A DNA stretch of 64,000 nt from an uncultured Prevotellaceae bacterium (GTDB taxonomy: Bacteria > Bacteroidota > Bacteroidia > Bacteroidales > Bacteroidaceae). A model generated the notes under the pieces. That model worked only from the letters and a program-made list of their open reading frames with translations, was not told where the DNA came from and made no database searches. Positions 36,259-45,854 of this stretch are shown piece by piece (within the stretch, counting starts at the first letter, position 1; each line of letters begins with the position of its first letter). The position numbers and the translations under genes are program-made. Location: NCBI GenBank assembly GCA_937900485.1, contig CALCEL010000062.1:9310-73309 (forward strand), written 5' to 3'.

Positions 36259-38427
36259 ATGAATAACAAAAGATATAAAATAAGAGGAAGGAAATCTTTC
36301 ATGTGGCTGTTTATGTCTATCATGACAATAAACATGACCATCCTCTCACTTTCTTCTTGTAAGGAGAAGATTGACGATAGCGACCTCTACACATTCACTG
36401 GAGAGATGATGATTGATCATTTTGAGGCCGACACTATAACATACGGTCATTTCATCAAACTGCTTAAGATTGTCACTCCAAGTAAGAACGAGAGCGCCTC
36501 AACAATGTACAACCTGTTGAGAGCACGTGGACACTATACCTGTTTCGCTCCAACAAACGAGGCAATCGAGATGCATCTCGACTCGTTATTGACAATAGGT
36601 GAGATCGACAATGACACTTACAACAGAACTAAACAAGGTGACTTTAGCACTATTCCAGACTCTGTCAGCGAAGCTATTGTGTATAACTGTATCATTGAAA
36701 ACGGTGACAACGAGGCATTCTCAACCATAGACTTTGAGGAAGGCGCACTGAGCACAACAAACATGAATGACAGATACATCAGTATCTCATATGGCAACAA
36801 AGTGGCAAATGTGTCTGCGTCTGGCGACACAGCCTTGGCAACCGTCATCTATGTCAACACAAACTCTATAATAACAGAAGCTGACATCGAGGTGGAGAAC
36901 GGATACATCCACAAGATAAACAGAGTACTCTCACCATCTAACTCATCAGTATCAGACTTGATTATCAACACCCCAAACACAAAGTTCTTCGGAGAGCTTT
37001 TGACCCTCACAGGCTGGGATAAAAAGATGACTGAGTATAAAGACACTGAATGGGAAGAGAAATGGGAAGAGATAAGAGGAACCACATACAAAGGACTCAA
37101 CGGAAACTGGGAAGGGGTATATCCAGAACACAGATATATCGGCTTCACCGCTTTCGTCGAGACAGACTCTGTCTTCGCTGCTAATGGCATTAATGACTTG
37201 TCATCACTTAAGAGCTACGTTCAGAAAAACGCATACTACGAGGATGACAGCAGTTTAGGAAACAGCACAAGCTGGGGAGATGACTATGAGAACGATTACA
37301 ATTGGCTTAACCAGTTCGTGGCTTATCACCTGTTACCAGAGAGACTGACTTATAACCACCTGGTAATGTTCGCCAATGAGTACGGCTGTCCATCAGGTAA
37401 TCTCAAGACACGCGAGACCACGAAATTCTACGTTAACGTTTGGGAATACTGGGAGACTTTGGGAGTACAAAGACGACCAATGAAGATCACTGGTATCAGA
37501 ACCGGCAAGATGATCAACAGAAAGTCTAAGTACGCCAACAGCAGAAACGTGTTCAGAGAGAATATCTCAGATATGACAGAGGAGGACATGGGTATAACCA
37601 TCAGCTCTACAAACGGAACTTATGACAACAACGCTCTCAATGGTTACTACTACCCTATCAACAAAATATTGATATGGAACCAGAACGTACCTAACAACGT
37701 TCTTAATGAGCGTATGAGAATCGATGTCACAGCTATGTTCCCGGAGATGATGACCAACAATATCCGACAGTACGGACATGAAGACAGAACAAAGTCATTC
37801 TATATCACCACTGACTACTTCGACAACATGTTCTACATGGCTGACGGGACAGACTTTGAGTATCTTCCAAACACAGGTTACTCCGGCGGTATAGGTTCAT
37901 GGATGAACTATCAGATTGACGAGTTCAACATACGTGGTAACTTCGACTTCACAATGAAGCTTCCTGCTGTTCCATATACAGGAACATACGAGATACGCTA
38001 TGGTATCAACGCCAACAACAACAGAGGTATGGCTCAGGTATACATAGGTAAGAATCCAAACAACCTGCCTGCCATTGGTATTCCACTCGACCTTAGATCT
38101 GCATCAGGTACGCTCCCTGCCGCAACAGGATGGGTTGAGGACAATGCCAACGATGACGAAGCAAATGCGGAAATTGACAAGTCAATGAGAAACCTCGGCT
38201 TCATGAAAGGTCCTAAGTACATACAGCTAACATCGGACAAGACATGTAGAGACGGACAGAACGCACTTCGCAAGATAATATACACTGGTCAATTAGAGGC
38301 TGGACAGACTTATTACATAAGATTCAAGTCAGTACTCTCAGGTACTTCATACGAGTTCTTCTATGACTATCTTGAAATAGTACCTAAGTCTGTTTACGCT
38401 GGTGACGAATCTGAGGACATTTGGTAA
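36259..38427 (+). CDS. FAS1-domain lipoprotein with C-terminal beta domain
   Basis: A 722-residue predicted lipoprotein (SLSSCKEK). Two FAS1 modules are seen: the first with TCFAPTNEAIEMHL (about 94) and NGYIHKINRVL (about 214), the second more divergent, with FVETDSVFA (about 297) and NGYYYPINKILIWN (about 461). The last 240 residues form a separate beta-rich domain. This architecture is shared with the next gene. It follows SusD after 14 bp. It may take the place that surface glycan-binding proteins occupy in other utilisation loci; that role is inferred. Confidence 0.8.
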   Translation: MNNKRYKIRGRKSFMWLFMSIMTINMTILSLSSCKEKIDDSDLYTFTGEMMIDHFEADTITYGHFIKLLKIVTPSKNESASTMYNLLRARGHYTCFAPTNEAIEMHLDSLLTIGEIDNDTYNRTKQGDFSTIPDSVSEAIVYNCIIENGDNEAFSTIDFEEGALSTTNMNDRYISISYGNKVANVSASGDTALATVIYVNTNSIITEADIEVENGYIHKINRVLSPSNSSVSDLIINTPNTKFFGELLTLTGWDKKMTEYKDTEWEEKWEEIRGTTYKGLNGNWEGVYPEHRYIGFTAFVETDSVFAANGINDLSSLKSYVQKNAYYEDDSSLGNSTSWGDDYENDYNWLNQFVAYHLLPERLTYNHLVMFANEYGCPSGNLKTRETTKFYVNVWEYWETLGVQRRPMKITGIRTGKMINRKSKYANSRNVFRENISDMTEEDMGITISSTNGTYDNNALNGYYYPINKILIWNQNVPNNVLNERMRIDVTAMFPEMMTNNIRQYGHEDRTKSFYITTDYFDNMFYMADGTDFEYLPNTGYSGGIGSWMNYQIDEFNIRGNFDFTMKLPAVPYTGTYEIRYGINANNNRGMAQVYIGKNPNNLPAIGIPLDLRSASGTLPAATGWVEDNANDDEANAEIDKSMRNLGFMKGPKYIQLTSDKTCRDGQNALRKIIYTGQLEAGQTYYIRFKSVLSGTSYEFFYDYLEIVPKSVYAGDESEDIW

Positions 38428-38465
38428 CAGAACCCAAACAGTCTTTCACTTAAAACAAACATAAT

Positions 38466-40313
38466 ATGAAAAAAACAAATCATAATATATTCAGACGCAT
38501 CAGCAGCTCAGACTCTTTATTGCTAACTGCAGCTACATGCTCGATGTCATTGCTATATGCCTGCTCAGACGATCATTTCACCATTAACGATGACGTTGTC
38601 GCACAACAGACAATTTGGAAGAACATACAGTCAAATGAGAACCTCTCTGAGTATGCGGATATATTAAAAAGTACATACTACTCACAAACTGAGGAAAAGA
38701 CAACAAAGCAGACATACGCTGACATTCTTAACGGTGACCAGACTTTCACAGTCTGGGCACCAGAGAACGGCACTTTCAACTACTCATACTATAAGCAGTT
38801 GTTAAATAGTGGTGTACGGGACAGTATATATAAGGTGGAGAACAACCTTATACGTAACAACCTTGCGAGATACACCAATATTTATAATAGCACCGACTCT
38901 GTGAAAATAGACCTTTTCAACAACAAGGCAGCTTGGTTGAACTACGACAAACAGACTATTAAGGGAAACAAAGTGAGCTGTCCAAACATCAGCTCAGCGA
39001 ACGGTGTGCTTCATATTGTGGAAAAGCCGGTAGATTATCAGTACAATCTATACGAGTATATGGCATCTAATCCACAGTTGTCATGCATAGACTCCTTCAT
39101 AAAGAGCTACCAGACAAAGAAGTTTGATGAGAACAGATCAATACAAGGTCCAACTGTAAACTCCGAGATCACATGGGTAGACTCAGTGACATACACCAGC
39201 AACTTCTACACAGAGTACTATCTTAACTCATATCTGAACAGGGAAGACAGTAACTACGTGATGATCTTGCCTACAAACGAGGCTTGGAACGCCACACTAG
39301 AAAAGACTAAGCTGTACTACAACTACATCAACAGCTATGTTCAGGACGTAGCAGGTCAGACTGAGACAGGAGCGGACACCATCTACAAGGGAAGTGAGAC
39401 AAAGTTCACTGACTACGAGCTTGACTCACTGAGGAACCTGCGTTCAAAGGACGCAATCTGTAATAACCTCGTCTATAACGCCAACTGGCAATACGAGCAG
39501 ATACCAATAACAACTATCAAAGACATAGCTAAGGCAGACTCGTTACTCACTACGTCAGGCAACAAGTTCAAGAAGACAGGAACATTGAATTCGACAAACT
39601 CAACGTCCACAACATTTGAGCTCGACAACTTCACGACAATGTTCGGAGGAAATGACCCTATCGAACTGAGCAACGGATACGCGTATTTGGTAAACGAATG
39701 GTCACTTCCTGCCACTTCATATGCTAAGACAATAACAAAGAATGCTATCGCCGCATACAACACACATGACACAGCATGTAAAGAGGTGAGCAGTTTGAAC
39801 TGGTCATTGACCACAAAAGACAGCACATATAACTACAGATACCTTACAATGACCGCTACATCAAGCAATTCAAAGCCAGGAGCAGACTTTGGTATCAATA
39901 ATGTGTTGTCATGCAAATATGACGTATATGTCGTCTTAGGTTACAACACATCCTATAACAGACAAAACAAATTCTACGCATACATGAAGTATGTGGATGC
40001 TAAGGGTAACTCACAGAACCTACAGCTGAAGAATCCGGCACACGTCATAGACGCCTCAGGCACAGACTTGTACGGAAACAAATACTACGTAAACAGTGAG
40101 CCTAAGATAGACTCAACAGGAGAAAAGACAATCGTGGAGTACACAGATACCATTCTGTTGGCAGAGGACTTTGAGTTCCCTGTATGTTACTACGGACTTG
40201 AGAACGCATATCCAGTATTGACCCTTAAGGCTGCGTTCCTGTCCAAGGAGAAAGAGTACTACACAAATGAGTTGTGGGTTAACTCATTTATCTTCAAAGC
40301 AAAAGAATGGTAA
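38466..40313 (+). CDS. FAS1-like lipoprotein with C-terminal beta domain
   Basis: A 615-residue predicted lipoprotein (LLYACSDD, with an acidic segment after Cys as in surface-exported lipoproteins). FAS1-like motifs are FTVWAPENGTF (about 94) with ANGVLHIVEKP (about 178), and YVMILPTNEAW (about 263) with NGYAYLVNEW (about 403). A beta-sandwich-like C-terminal domain (about 430-615) follows. It is shorter and more divergent than the preceding FAS1 lipoprotein but has the same layout, suggesting an old duplication. It ends 14 bp before the second SusC gene. Confidence 0.75.
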   Translation: MKKTNHNIFRRISSSDSLLLTAATCSMSLLYACSDDHFTINDDVVAQQTIWKNIQSNENLSEYADILKSTYYSQTEEKTTKQTYADILNGDQTFTVWAPENGTFNYSYYKQLLNSGVRDSIYKVENNLIRNNLARYTNIYNSTDSVKIDLFNNKAAWLNYDKQTIKGNKVSCPNISSANGVLHIVEKPVDYQYNLYEYMASNPQLSCIDSFIKSYQTKKFDENRSIQGPTVNSEITWVDSVTYTSNFYTEYYLNSYLNREDSNYVMILPTNEAWNATLEKTKLYYNYINSYVQDVAGQTETGADTIYKGSETKFTDYELDSLRNLRSKDAICNNLVYNANWQYEQIPITTIKDIAKADSLLTTSGNKFKKTGTLNSTNSTSTTFELDNFTTMFGGNDPIELSNGYAYLVNEWSLPATSYAKTITKNAIAAYNTHDTACKEVSSLNWSLTTKDSTYNYRYLTMTATSSNSKPGADFGINNVLSCKYDVYVVLGYNTSYNRQNKFYAYMKYVDAKGNSQNLQLKNPAHVIDASGTDLYGNKYYVNSEPKIDSTGEKTIVEYTDTILLAEDFEFPVCYYGLENAYPVLTLKAAFLSKEKEYYTNELWVNSFIFKAKEW

Positions 40314-40327
40314 ACAACTAACATCAA

Positions 40328-43300
40328 ATGATGATTATGAGAACAAATAATCTAAATAATATAATAACAGGCGCAATCTGCGGAATATCATTTCTCGCTG
40401 CCACACCAAATGCGACAGCGCAGGATAATATAGTCGATCAGACAAGTGCCCAAGAAATTCAGGCACCAAGAAGAAGAACCATAAACGCCGTAAAGAAATA
40501 TCCGACGAAAGATGTTCAGGGATATGTGTACGACGCCGCCACCGACATGCCTATTGAGGGAGCTCGTGTACAGGCGTTCGGCAACAACCTATACTCAGCC
40601 ATGACAGATGAGAACGGACACTACAAGATCAGTGTGCCAGTGTTCGTCAACTCATTGCTTGTCACCCTTGCCGACTATAATGACGTTCAGGTTTCCTTCG
40701 ACACAGACGAAGTACCAGACGTTGACTTATACAGCGACAAATTTCTCAAGGTATATCATGAGACAACAGACGTGACATCATCAAACAAGGTCAGCATAGA
40801 AAACACAAGCGCAGTGACTATCGATGAAGACATGGAGAACAAGTTGTCCGGTGACATACGTACTATCAACAGAACAGGATTGAGAGGACAAGGAGCTGCC
40901 ATGTTCATACGAGGACTGAACTCATTGAACATAAACGCACAGCCTTTGTTCATTGTAGATGGAATGATAACAGACATGATGTCTGACAGAACAAGCATGC
41001 ACACTGGTTTCATCACAAACATACTATCCAGCATAGACCCTGAGGATATCGAATCAGTGGAAGTGCTCAAGAACGCCACTTCGCTCTATGGCTCAAGAGG
41101 AGCAAACGGTGTCATCATCATCAACACGAAGCGCGGTCACTCTATGGCCACCAAGATCAACGTGAGCCTAAACACAGGATTTGAGACTGTGCCATCAACA
41201 ATGAGCATGATGAACGCCAGCCAGTACCGTAACTACGTGTCCGACCTTATCGGAACAACAGAGTACGGACAGAAATATTCCACTTCATCGACGTCAATAC
41301 CATTCTTGAACAGCAACTCAGACTATTACTGGTATCCGATGTATCACAATGACACAGACTGGTCTGACGGCATCTACAGGACAGCAGTGACTCAGAACTA
41401 CAAGGTGAATGTGCAAGGAGGAGATGACATGGCCATGTACAACCTGTCACTCGGATACACCAATTCCCAGTCTACTGCCAAGAACAATGGATTCAACAGA
41501 CTAAACATACGATTCAACACGGACATTAAGCTGCTCAAGAACCTCAAGACGCAGCTCGACCTTGCGTTCAGTCATACAAACAACAACATGCGAGACAACG
41601 GTTGGGCGGAGAGTTACTCAAGCAGCACGATATCATCTCCAAATGTGCTTGCTCTCATCCAGGCCCCATTCCTGTCGAAGTACGGTTACTACACAGGTGA
41701 GGACGGTAAGCTGCACCTGTCATCCGTCTATGCTGGAAAGTATGTGGATGACACCAACAATCCATTCGGTTTCGCTTCCGCTTACGGAACAAACACAGCC
41801 CTTGCGAACCCATACTGGGTATTAAAAAATGCTGAGGGAAGCAATAAGAACAGACATCAGATAACAAGTTTCAACCTCAACATCAATCCGGAATGGACAA
41901 TTAACGAGCATCTCAAACTGTCCAACAGATTCGCTTACCAGTTAAACTCCGTGAATGAGAAATACTTCTTCCCAGAGGCGGGAACACCGGTGTACACAAT
42001 CGAAGGATATGGTGATGTAACATCAAAGGTACAGTCAATATTCTCTAAGGAGACTTCTATCTACGAGGACTTCAGAATTGACTGGAACAACAGATACGAC
42101 ATACACGACATTCATGTCTTCGGAGGATTCAGACTGACGAATAACACATTCACAGACTCAGACATACACGGTTACAACACAGGTAGTGATAAGATGCCAG
42201 ACATGCGTAACTCACTGAAATTCCCTGGTATGAACGGTACTCAGGACAAGTGGAAGAACCTCGCATACTACGTAAACGGCAAATGGAGCATCAAAGACAC
42301 ATACTTCATAGACGCCACCATAAGCGCCGAGACATCATCACGATTCGGAAAAGAGACAGAGGAAGGCATCAAGATGTTCGGAGTGAAATGGGGAATCTTC
42401 CCGTCACTTCAGGCCGGATGGGTGATGACCAACGAGAAATGGTTCAAGAGAAACAAAGGTGTCAACTATCTCAAGCTAAGAGCCGGATACGATGAGTCAG
42501 GAAATGACAATTATGACTACTCACTCTCACAGACATACTTCAAGTCATACCTGTTCTTAAAAGACGCCACAGCCCTCCAGCTCGCCAACATAGAGAACCC
42601 TGCAATACAGTGGGAGACGACGAGAACATGGAACTTCGGACTTGATGGTTCATTCATCAACAACAGAGTACAGGCCAGCGTAGACTTCTATGTTAAGAAC
42701 ACCAGCAACCTGATAACATACAAGACAACAAACTACATGTCAGGTATTCCAAGCTATTGGAGCAATGACGGTTCCCTTCGTAACGTCGGTGCTGAGGTGA
42801 AACTCAACGGCATCATAGTCAACGACAGAGACTTCAAGTTCCAGCTCGGCATGTCACTCGGACACTACAAGAACACCATCACATCACTGCCAGAAGACTC
42901 ATACACCACAAAGATCTACGGTGCTGAGATCATCACCAGTGTAGGCAACCCAGCAGGCTTGTTCTATGGTTACAAGACAAACGGAGTGTTCGCTTCTGAC
43001 GCTGAGGCCAAGAGCGCTACCAAGAGCACTGCCGACGGTTATCTCAAATACCCTACAGGCATCACATCCGATCCATATAAGAATTTCTCTGCCGGCGATG
43101 TCAGGTTCGTAGACCAGACTGGCGACGGAATAATAGACGAGAACGACAAGGTGGTCATCGGTGACCCTAATCCAGACATCTACGGTAACATATACGCAAA
43201 TCTGAGATATCAAAGATGGAGCCTTGACATCAACTTCAAGTACAGCCTTGGCAATGACATCTACAATTACCAGCGTAGCCAACTTGAGTCAGCCAACAAC

Positions 43301-43669
43301 TTCTACAATCAGACCACAGCTGTCGTTAACCGTTGGAAATATGAGGGCCAGCAGACAGACGTGCCACGCGCGGTGTCAACGACTTCTGAAGACTGGGTTA
43401 ACAACGAGCGTTTCTCAGACCGTTGGATTGAGGATGGCAGCTATCTCAAGCTTAAGAACGTGAGACTGACATACGAGTTACCACTCAACCTCACATGGAT
43501 TCAGGGGCTCAACATATGGGCAGAGGCCAACAACCTCTTCACCGTTAGTCCATACACAGGCTCAGACCCAGAGTTCTCATGCGGCAACAACGTACTCTAC
43601 CAGGGTATTGACGCAGGTCTGCTGACACAGAGTCGCAGTTTCAACATTGGTGTAAAGATTAATCTCTAA
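40328..43669 (+). CDS. SusC/RagA-family TonB-dependent transporter (second pair)
   Basis: A 1113-residue outer-membrane transporter. The start may be 40328 or the ATG at 40337. After the signal peptide there is an unusual stretch of about 35 residues with a basic PRRRT segment. The regulatory-like domain (VQGYVYDAATDMPIEGARV) and plug domain follow, with RGQGAAMFIRGLNSLN and LKNATSLYGSRGANGVIII, then a barrel ending in FNIGVKINL. It is only distantly similar to the SusC at 30938, so the two pairs probably import different products or sizes. It is followed by SusD after 12 bp. Confidence 0.94.
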   Translation: MMIMRTNNLNNIITGAICGISFLAATPNATAQDNIVDQTSAQEIQAPRRRTINAVKKYPTKDVQGYVYDAATDMPIEGARVQAFGNNLYSAMTDENGHYKISVPVFVNSLLVTLADYNDVQVSFDTDEVPDVDLYSDKFLKVYHETTDVTSSNKVSIENTSAVTIDEDMENKLSGDIRTINRTGLRGQGAAMFIRGLNSLNINAQPLFIVDGMITDMMSDRTSMHTGFITNILSSIDPEDIESVEVLKNATSLYGSRGANGVIIINTKRGHSMATKINVSLNTGFETVPSTMSMMNASQYRNYVSDLIGTTEYGQKYSTSSTSIPFLNSNSDYYWYPMYHNDTDWSDGIYRTAVTQNYKVNVQGGDDMAMYNLSLGYTNSQSTAKNNGFNRLNIRFNTDIKLLKNLKTQLDLAFSHTNNNMRDNGWAESYSSSTISSPNVLALIQAPFLSKYGYYTGEDGKLHLSSVYAGKYVDDTNNPFGFASAYGTNTALANPYWVLKNAEGSNKNRHQITSFNLNINPEWTINEHLKLSNRFAYQLNSVNEKYFFPEAGTPVYTIEGYGDVTSKVQSIFSKETSIYEDFRIDWNNRYDIHDIHVFGGFRLTNNTFTDSDIHGYNTGSDKMPDMRNSLKFPGMNGTQDKWKNLAYYVNGKWSIKDTYFIDATISAETSSRFGKETEEGIKMFGVKWGIFPSLQAGWVMTNEKWFKRNKGVNYLKLRAGYDESGNDNYDYSLSQTYFKSYLFLKDATALQLANIENPAIQWETTRTWNFGLDGSFINNRVQASVDFYVKNTSNLITYKTTNYMSGIPSYWSNDGSLRNVGAEVKLNGIIVNDRDFKFQLGMSLGHYKNTITSLPEDSYTTKIYGAEIITSVGNPAGLFYGYKTNGVFASDAEAKSATKSTADGYLKYPTGITSDPYKNFSAGDVRFVDQTGDGIIDENDKVVIGDPNPDIYGNIYANLRYQRWSLDINFKYSLGNDIYNYQRSQLESANNFYNQTTAVVNRWKYEGQQTDVPRAVSTTSEDWVNNERFSDRWIEDGSYLKLKNVRLTYELPLNLTWIQGLNIWAEANNLFTVSPYTGSDPEFSCGNNVLYQGIDAGLLTQSRSFNIGVKINL

Positions 43670-43681
43670 AACAAGACAAAA

Positions 43682-45853
43682 ATGAATATTAACATAAGAA
43701 ACATCATCATTTGCGGATGCGTGACATTCGGCATTGGACTGACTTCGTGCGAGGACATGCTGACAATGGACACAGGCGACAAGACGAATGTCAACGCCAA
43801 CGACACATTGTACTCATACCTCGGAATAATGAGAGCCATGCAAGACGTGGCTGAGCGTCAGGTCATATTAGGAGAGATACGAGGCGACCTTGTCAGCTCA
43901 ACAACATACACTACAGACACGCTGTATGCCATAAGCAACTTTGACGATCCAAAAGACCAGAGCTGTTCAATGTTACAGATAAGTGACTACTATAACGTCA
44001 TCAACAACTGTAACTTCTATATCCATAACTGCGACACCAACCAGATCAAGTCCAACGTCAAGTATATGATACCTGAGTACACACAAGTCAAGGCAATACG
44101 CGCATGGGCATATCTGCAGCTGGTGAAGAACTACAAGGAAGTGCCATACATCACGGAGCCGATTAGCAACCTTGACGTCATCAAGAACTTTGACTACAAT
44201 AACAACAAAGTCAACAAGGACAACCTCATTGACAAATTCATTGAGGACGGTCTGCCTTACGACGTTAACGTGAAATATCCTCAATACGGTAACTCAAAAG
44301 AAGAGTACGGCTCATTCAACAACGGTAACGTATCCATATCAGCCAAGCTGCTGATGATACCAATACGTGTGTTATTGGGTGACGCATACCTTTTGCGAGG
44401 CTCAAGTAAGTCAGACTACGAGAACGCCGCCAAATACTATTTTGACTACCTGAAGAATGAGGAGACACCGATGAACATGGAGTATTGTACGGTCTACGAG
44501 CTACGTAGCGGCTCATACCTCTACGCAACCTACAACTGGGGAACTTGGTCAACCATATACAACACCAACGCAGAGGTTATCACGTCAATACCAAGCTCAT
44601 CTAACTCTGGTCTCGGAAAGATGCTGACACGTGTGGCTAATATCTACGGATACAACACCACATCAACACAGACTTCTGAGGAGAGCACGTCTACCAGCGA
44701 CGACGGTGAGGAGGAGACCTCATACGAGAAAGGAGGAGCCATCACAGTCAATCCGACATACAAGCGCCAATATGGTCCTTCCAACTCATACTATGACGTG
44801 AACAACTCACAGACATACGTGATATACCAGAACGCCACCACGTCAAACCCTAAAGTGTCATACATACTGAACATGGACGCCAGAAAAGGCATGTCCGTTC
44901 TGAACCTGACATACGAGGGAGAGTCATATCCTCTGTGCAGGAAGGCGTGCCCGTTAGAGACTTTCGGCTACTGCATACCAATCTATCGTAAGTCACTCAT
45001 CTGGCTTCGTCTGGCAGAGGCCATCAACAGAGCAGGATATCCGGAGTTCGCCTTCGCAATCCTGAAGGATGGTATCAACCAGTACACTATACCAAAGGTC
45101 GTCACCACCACCACCTACAACAACATAATAACATATCTTGATGGCGTGCCTTACTACACCAGAAAGAACTATGAGACAGGTGAGGTGCTCTATGTCGACA
45201 CTGTTGCCGGCTCAAAGAACTATATGTACTTCGATGAGAACAATGAGTTCGTCAGCTACCCGTCAACAGTTTACGCTTCTGAGTTCAGACTTAACCAGGA
45301 CACTATCTATGGAAGAGAGATGAACTACGGCACATACGGCGCCCTGTATTATCTGACTGACACACTCAAGCTGAACAGCTTCATCCAGAAGTTTGACTTC
45401 ACCGATGATGTATGGAACAACACATACGGCATTCACGCTAAAGGAGCAGGCTTCGGCGGATGGACAACAACAAATCTCTCTAACAACATCTCCGGATACA
45501 GAGACACCGTCTACTACGACTTCTTTAAGCTCTTGAAACTTCAGAACGTCGATATCGAGACAGCGACAGAAGATGACATCATCAATGGCGTGGAGAACAT
45601 CATCGTGGACGAGCTGGCATTGGAGACTGCTTTCGAGGGCAACAGATTCTACGACCTCGTACGTATTGCCGAGCATAAGGAGAACGCCGGACTGAACGGT
45701 AAGGACTGGCTCGCAAGAAAGATTGCCAACCGCGGCACAAAGAAAGCCATTGAGGGCAGCAAAGCCGTCGAGGACTTCAACACAAGTATCTACAATAAGT
45801 TAATGGACAAGAACAACTGGTATTTCACATTACCTGCTTGGAACGTTAAATAA
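43682..45853 (+). CDS. SusD/RagB-family lipoprotein (second pair)
   Basis: A 723-residue lipoprotein (GIGLTSCEDM), longer than most SusD proteins. The SusD signature appears in EYTQVKAIRAWAYLQLVKNY near 140 and in LALETAFEGNRFYDLVRIAE near 645. An acidic Ser/Thr/Glu-rich insertion at about 328-352 probably forms a flexible loop. Its stop is 1 bp before the GH28 start, so the enzyme gene is translationally linked to this pair. Confidence 0.92.
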   Translation: MNINIRNIIICGCVTFGIGLTSCEDMLTMDTGDKTNVNANDTLYSYLGIMRAMQDVAERQVILGEIRGDLVSSTTYTTDTLYAISNFDDPKDQSCSMLQISDYYNVINNCNFYIHNCDTNQIKSNVKYMIPEYTQVKAIRAWAYLQLVKNYKEVPYITEPISNLDVIKNFDYNNNKVNKDNLIDKFIEDGLPYDVNVKYPQYGNSKEEYGSFNNGNVSISAKLLMIPIRVLLGDAYLLRGSSKSDYENAAKYYFDYLKNEETPMNMEYCTVYELRSGSYLYATYNWGTWSTIYNTNAEVITSIPSSSNSGLGKMLTRVANIYGYNTTSTQTSEESTSTSDDGEEETSYEKGGAITVNPTYKRQYGPSNSYYDVNNSQTYVIYQNATTSNPKVSYILNMDARKGMSVLNLTYEGESYPLCRKACPLETFGYCIPIYRKSLIWLRLAEAINRAGYPEFAFAILKDGINQYTIPKVVTTTTYNNIITYLDGVPYYTRKNYETGEVLYVDTVAGSKNYMYFDENNEFVSYPSTVYASEFRLNQDTIYGREMNYGTYGALYYLTDTLKLNSFIQKFDFTDDVWNNTYGIHAKGAGFGGWTTTNLSNNISGYRDTVYYDFFKLLKLQNVDIETATEDDIINGVENIIVDELALETAFEGNRFYDLVRIAEHKENAGLNGKDWLARKIANRGTKKAIEGSKAVEDFNTSIYNKLMDKNNWYFTLPAWNVK

Positions 45854-45854
45854 C

